From SZUA-87 sp041687805 (GTDB taxonomy: Bacteria; Actinomycetota; Acidimicrobiia; Acidimicrobiales; Aldehydirespiratoraceae): a stretch of DNA of 64,000 nucleotides. Shown piece after piece: positions 60,421 to 64,000 of the stretch; the stretch's first letter is position 1; every line of letters begins with the position of its first letter. The position numbers were made by a program, and so were the translations under genes. The stretch is taken from contig JBDNJK010000116.1 in NCBI GenBank assembly GCA_041687805.1, forward strand, positions 21,512-85,511, given 5' to 3'. Under the pieces are notes generated by a model. It saw nothing but the letters and a program-made list of their open reading frames with translations, was not told the origin of the DNA and did not search any database.

Positions 60421-61196
60421 GAGTTGGCCTCGACCGAACGGAGCGCCTCGCGGATCTCAGTTGTTGCTCGGAAGAATCGTTCGGATTCACGGGTGTCTTC
60501 GTTTCGAACACCGAGATCGACATCGATGACCGAATGGACTCGACCCGGTCGTGGGGAGAGAACAACGACCCGGTCGGACAGAAACGCTGCCTCCGGTATC
60601 GAGTGGGTGACGAAGACCACAGTCGTGCCGGCCTCCCGGTAGATCCGCAGCAATTCGACTTGCATGTGTTCGCGGGTCATCTCATCAAGAGCGCCGAACG
60701 GTTCGTCCATCAAGAGCAGCTTCGGCTCGAATGAAAGGGCACGGGCTATGGCCACACGCTGTTGCATGCCGCCAGACAACTGCCACGGATAGTTATCTCC
60801 GAAGTCTTGGAGCTTCACAAGAGAGAGCATCTCCTGGGAACGGTACGCACGCCGATCCTTGGACCATCCGGCCAACTCCAACGGCAATTCGATGTTGGCA
60901 CTGACTTTTCTCCAATCGAACAAGCCAGCCTTTTGAAATGCCATGCCGTAGTCACGATCAAGTCGGGCTTGTGACGCCGGCTTGCCGAACACTTCGACCG
61001 ACCCCGTTGTGGCCGAGATCAAATCACCGAAAATTCGTAGCATCGTCGACTTGCCGCAGCCTGACGGGCCAATGAGCGAGACGAACTCTCCCGGCTCGAC
61101 AGACAGGTCGATGTCGGTGAGAGCGGTGACGGCGTTATCGGAATTGCGGTTGAAGATCTTTCCAATGCCAGATGCGACAATTGCCGGATCAGTCAT
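60417..61196 (-). CDS. ABC importer ATPase (SsuB/TauB/ThiZ type)
   Basis: Consensus motifs throughout: LIGPSGCGKSTMLRIF, QLSGGMQQRVAIARAL, LLLMDEPFGALDEMTREHMQ and FVTHSIPEAAFLSDRV. The PFGALDxxTR sequence is typical of nitrate/sulfonate/taurine/pyrimidine-precursor importers. 259 residues. It is between the two permease genes: 2 bases after the upstream permease and overlapping the downstream one. Confidence 0.92.
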   Translation of the reverse strand: MTDPAIVASGIGKIFNRNSDNAVTALTDIDLSVEPGEFVSLIGPSGCGKSTMLRIFGDLISATTGSVEVFGKPASQARLDRDYGMAFQKAGLFDWRKVSANIELPLELAGWSKDRRAYRSQEMLSLVKLQDFGDNYPWQLSGGMQQRVAIARALSFEPKLLLMDEPFGALDEMTREHMQVELLRIYREAGTTVVFVTHSIPEAAFLSDRVVVLSPRPGRVHSVIDVDLGVRNEDTRESERFFRATTEIREALRSVEANS

Positions 61197-61198
61197 CT

Positions 61199-62125
61199 CT
61201 ATGCCTCTCTCGTCGTATTGCCTGATTCTCCGCGATTCTGATTTCTGTCAACGATTCTCTCCACCCCTGTCACGAGCACGAACACGAACAGACCGAGCAT
61301 GGCCGACGCGAGAACCGCCGCATACAGCTTCTCCGGTCCTGTCGAGTAGATAGTCGCAAAGTTGAGAACCGCCCGACCCAGTCCACCCCTCACGCCAGCC
61401 GAAATCTCCCCGACAATCGCCCCCACCACCGACAGCGTGGCCGCCAGTTTGAATGCGGGAAACAGATATGGGCGTGCCGAGGGCACCCGCAGTTTCCAAA
61501 GTGTTTGGCTCCACGGTGCCGCATACGAGCGCATCAACTCCAGGTCGGCCTTTGCCGGAGACTGCAGGCCTTGAAGCGCGTTGACAGCCACCGGAAAGAA
61601 AGTGAGGTAGGTGGCAATGATCGACACGGCCTGTGTGTCGGAAAGAAACGTTCCGCGCCCCCACGTGACGATGATCGGCGCCAACGCGATCAACGGAACG
61701 GTCTGGGAGATATTGATCCAGGGCATCAAGCCACGTTCTGCCGTCGAGAAACGGAGCATCAACACTGCCAAGAACAAGCCAATCACGGTGCCGATGGCAA
61801 ATCCCATCGCAGCCTCGTTGAACGTAAAGCGCGCCGATTGAAACAGGAATCCGGCAAGAGTCTGACTTCGTCCACGCTGAACAGGGTCCCAGAGCGCCCC
61901 CCAGATCGTGCCGACATGAGGCATCACCAAATCGTTGGTGCGAACCGGCAGCCCAAACGACGTGCCGGGCCAGTGGTCGTTGGTGCGACCGCCCATCCAC
62001 TTGTATGTCTCCCATGCCACAGCGACCATGGCCATCGCAACAGCACCAGCGGCCATTCTGCGAAGGGCTCTCAATATCGGGGCCGGAGATGGCAAAGCCA
62101 AACCCGAGCGGACGACAGCTGTCAT
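61199..62125 (-). CDS. ABC importer permease (BPD type), second of two
   Basis: 308 residues, longer than its partner because of an N-terminal extension with a membrane helix and a loop (WMGGRTNDHWPGTSFGLPV). The ATPase-contact loop is LQSPAKADLELMRSYAAPWSQTLWKLRVPSARPYLFPAFKL. Start overlaps the oxidoreductase stop as ATGA. With the other permease, the ATPase and the binding protein it forms a complete importer. Confidence 0.9.
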   Translation of the reverse strand: MTAVVRSGLALPSPAPILRALRRMAAGAVAMAMVAVAWETYKWMGGRTNDHWPGTSFGLPVRTNDLVMPHVGTIWGALWDPVQRGRSQTLAGFLFQSARFTFNEAAMGFAIGTVIGLFLAVLMLRFSTAERGLMPWINISQTVPLIALAPIIVTWGRGTFLSDTQAVSIIATYLTFFPVAVNALQGLQSPAKADLELMRSYAAPWSQTLWKLRVPSARPYLFPAFKLAATLSVVGAIVGEISAGVRGGLGRAVLNFATIYSTGPEKLYAAVLASAMLGLFVFVLVTGVERIVDRNQNRGESGNTTREA

Positions 62126-63120
62126 GTAATGGCCGGGATGATCCGTTGTCCGTACGCGTTGAGCGTCTCGTCCTTCTGATCGTGCATCAAGTAGATGGCG
62201 AACTGATCGACACCTAGATCTTTCAGCTTCTGGAGTTTGTCTATGTGGGCCGCTTCATCGCCCAGAATGCAGAATCGGTCGATGATCTCGTCGGGGACGA
62301 AATCGGTGTGTTCATGACCCGCTTTGCCGTGCCCGCTGTAGTCGTAGCCCTCGCGGCCCTTGATGTAGTCGGTGAGAGCCTGCGGCACCGACATGCCACC
62401 GCTGCCATACCGTTCGACCAGGTCGGCAACGTGGTTGCCGACCATCCCGCCAAACCACCGGCACTGGTCACGTTGGTGCTCGATGTCGTCTCCTACATAT
62501 GCCGGCGCTGCCACACACATGTAAAGGTCGTCAGGGTTGCGCCCGACATCAGATGCTGCCTTTCGAACCGCAGAGATCATCCACTCGGCCAGCTGCAGGT
62601 CGGCCAGTTGGAGAATGAAACCGTCGGCCTGCTCGCCACATAGTTTCAGCGCTTTTGGCCCATAACCGGCCATGAGGATCGGCAACTTAGAGCCCTTGCT
62701 CCAAGGGAGGTGTTGGGTGGTGCCGTTGTATTCGACCTCGTCGCCTTCGGCCAAGCCCTTGATCACTCGCATGGCGTTGCTGAGCGTGGCCAGCTTCGTG
62801 GGTGTGTGGCCCAATACCCGCATTGCTGAATCACCGCGGCCGATGCCGCAAATGGTCCGATTGCCAAACATGTCGTTGAGAGTGGCGTAGATCGAACCGG
62901 TGACCGTCGGGTTTCGGGTGCCGGGGTTGGTGACCATTGGGCCGACCACCATGCGATTGGTGGCTGACAGCATCTGCGAAAAAATGACGTAGGGCTCCTG
63001 CCACAGGATGTGGCTGTCGAATGCCCACCCATGGCTGAAACCAAGCGTCTCTGCCTTAGCGGCCAGATCGACGACCCGCCACGCAGGCGGGTCTGTTTGC
63101 AATACGACTCCGAAGTCCAT
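62122..63120 (-). CDS. Luciferase-like F420-dependent oxidoreductase (CPS_4043-like)
   Basis: A (beta/alpha)8 luciferase-like monooxygenase-family protein of 332 residues. MDFGVVLQTDPPAWRVVDLA, GFSHGWAFDSHILWQEPYVI, VGPMVTNPGTRNPTVTGSI and RTICGIGRGDSAMRVLG closely match the CPS_4043-type group of predicted F420-binding enzymes. The cofactor is predicted from family membership, not shown. In other actinobacteria this gene is found with a hydantoinase-type cluster, methylmalonate-semialdehyde dehydrogenase and an NMT1-type importer, as here. GGGGGAG lies a few bases upstream of the ATG. Confidence 0.88.
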   Translation of the reverse strand: MDFGVVLQTDPPAWRVVDLAAKAETLGFSHGWAFDSHILWQEPYVIFSQMLSATNRMVVGPMVTNPGTRNPTVTGSIYATLNDMFGNRTICGIGRGDSAMRVLGHTPTKLATLSNAMRVIKGLAEGDEVEYNGTTQHLPWSKGSKLPILMAGYGPKALKLCGEQADGFILQLADLQLAEWMISAVRKAASDVGRNPDDLYMCVAAPAYVGDDIEHQRDQCRWFGGMVGNHVADLVERYGSGGMSVPQALTDYIKGREGYDYSGHGKAGHEHTDFVPDEIIDRFCILGDEAAHIDKLQKLKDLGVDQFAIYLMHDQKDETLNAYGQRIIPAIT

Positions 63121-63164
63121 GCTCTCCCCCTGTTGTTCTTCTGGTCGGTTTGTTGGATTGGTGG

Positions 63165-64000
63165 TCAGTGATTCTCAGGGAACCCTAAATTGACAGTGCT
63201 CTCTGACGGATCGGGCCACCGCGATGTGATGACCTTCGGGCGGGTATAAAACCGGAATCCCTCCGGACCGTAGATGGTTGTGTCGCCGAAAAGCGAGTCC
63301 TTCCATCCGCCGAAGGAGTGGTAGCCAACCGGCACCGGGACCGGAACGTTGATACCGACCATTCCGGCATCGGCATCTTCTTGGAACTGGCGTGCCGCGC
63401 CGCCGTCGCGGGTGAAGATAGCTGTGCCGTTGCCCCAAGGATTGTTGGAAATCATGTCGACCGCTTCTTGGTAAGTGTCGGCACGAACCACGCAGAGCAC
63501 CGGTCCGAAGATCTCATCGCGATAGACCTTCATGTCGGTTGTGACGTTGTCGATCAGCGTCGTGCCCAGGAAGAACCCGTCACCATCGAAATCGGCGTCG
63601 CGGCCGTCGACCACCACCGTGGCGCCTTCATCTGCTCCAATTCCGATGTAGCCAGCGACCTTGTCTCGGTGCTCGCGTGTCACCAACGGGCCCATCTCCG
63701 AAGCGGGATCATCGCCGGAACCGATGGTGAGCTTCTCCATGCGAACGCGGATCGCATCGATGAGGTCGTCACCCACACCGCCGACGGCCACGGCAACCGA
63801 GATCGCCATACAGCGCTCCCCGGCTGAGCCGTAGGCGGCAGAGACCGCAGCATCGGCAACCATGTCGAGGTCGGCGTCGGGAAGGACGACCATGTGGTTC
63901 TTGGCCCCGGCCAGGGCCTGGACCCGTTTGCCGTTGGCCGACGCGGTCGTGTGGACATACTTGGCGATCGGGGTGGAGCCGACGAAACTCACAGCCTTCA
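63165..64000 (-). CDS. mmsA: CoA-acylating methylmalonate-semialdehyde dehydrogenase, C-terminal part (cut by window edge)
   Basis: It oxidises methylmalonate or malonate semialdehyde to propionyl-CoA or acetyl-CoA with NAD and CoA. Only about 278 residues are present, running off the right edge in frame (KAVSFVGSTPIAKYVHTT). QALAGAKNHMVVLPDADLD, with Ala-Lys-Asn where other aldehyde dehydrogenases have the catalytic Glu, is the MMSDH hallmark. The nucleophile is in SAGERCMAIS. IFGPVLCVVRADTYQEAVDMI and GINVPVPVPVGYHSFGGWKDS follow. First gene seen of the catabolic operon. Confidence 0.93.
   Translation of the reverse strand, partial: KAVSFVGSTPIAKYVHTTASANGKRVQALAGAKNHMVVLPDADLDMVADAAVSAAYGSAGERCMAISVAVAVGGVGDDLIDAIRVRMEKLTIGSGDDPASEMGPLVTREHRDKVAGYIGIGADEGATVVVDGRDADFDGDGFFLGTTLIDNVTTDMKVYRDEIFGPVLCVVRADTYQEAVDMISNNPWGNGTAIFTRDGGAARQFQEDADAGMVGINVPVPVPVGYHSFGGWKDSLFGDTTIYGPEGFRFYTRPKVITSRWPDPSESTVNLGFPENH

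Noticed and set aside
1..64000. tRNA genes, CRISPR arrays, insertion sequences, prophage or attachment sites
   Set aside because: Intergenic gaps are nearly all under 100 bases, no regularly spaced repeats were seen, and no transposase, integrase or phage gene is present.

Overview
The window reads as chromosomal DNA of a free-living, high-GC actinobacterium, probably an Acidimicrobiia-like lineage; that placement is an inference from gene content. It is not accessory or mobile DNA: I see no tRNA, rRNA, CRISPR array, insertion sequence or prophage. About 55 of some 64 genes lie on the minus strand in tightly packed, often ATGA/GTGA-overlapping operons. From the left edge to about 41 kb the gene order follows a block familiar from Mycobacterium and other actinobacteria, with some losses and insertions.

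Layout by position. 0-1.7 kb: the 5' part of a pyrimidine operon (pyrR-pyrB-pyrC) behind a candidate PyrR-binding RNA hairpin. 1.7-11 kb: a GNAT acetyltransferase, nusB, efp, a proline peptidase, shikimate genes aroQ-aroB-aroK-aroE with a prepilin peptidase and a DUF4388 protein among them (aroC is not there), then mltG and ruvX. 11-25.7 kb: alaS, two small membrane-linked proteins, rarA, aspS, hisS, relA, apt, secF-secD-yajC and tgt. 25.8-33.8 kb: a plus-strand serine hydrolase, queA, ruvB-ruvA-ruvC, a YebC-family gene, pdxT-pdxS and a DUF3048 protein. 33.7-41 kb: an M48-type pseudoprotease, lemA, the pimA / acyltransferase / phosphatidylinositol-phosphate synthase set, a HIT hydrolase and thrS. 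41-46 kb: a plsC acyltransferase, mshC (mycothiol), an InhA-like enoyl reductase and two CNNM/CBS membrane proteins. 46-52 kb: a heterodimeric ABC exporter, a TSUP permease, a lone ABC ATPase and a thiamine pyrophosphokinase. 52-58.4 kb: an M23 coiled-coil peptidase, a dienelactone hydrolase-like enzyme and a five-gene overlapping operon of mostly unknown function. 58.4-64 kb: an NMT1/THI5-type ABC importer with two different permeases, an F420-type luciferase-like oxidoreductase and a CoA-acylating methylmalonate-semialdehyde dehydrogenase cut by the window edge, which together suggest pyrimidine or beta-alanine catabolism.

The main oddities are: (1) an HtpX/M48 homologue next to lemA that has lost every zinc and catalytic residue; (2) a Tgt that lacks all three zinc cysteines; (3) a heterodimeric ABC exporter whose degenerate features all fall in one composite ATP site; (4) a coupled operon ending in an HxHGYD lipoprotein and a polytopic membrane protein of unknown role; and (5) three genes broken by single-base indels beside short G or C runs, which look like sequencing or assembly errors or very recent mutations. 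Inositol-linked chemistry recurs (PI synthase, PimA, acyltransferase, MshC), as expected for an actinobacterial envelope and thiol system.
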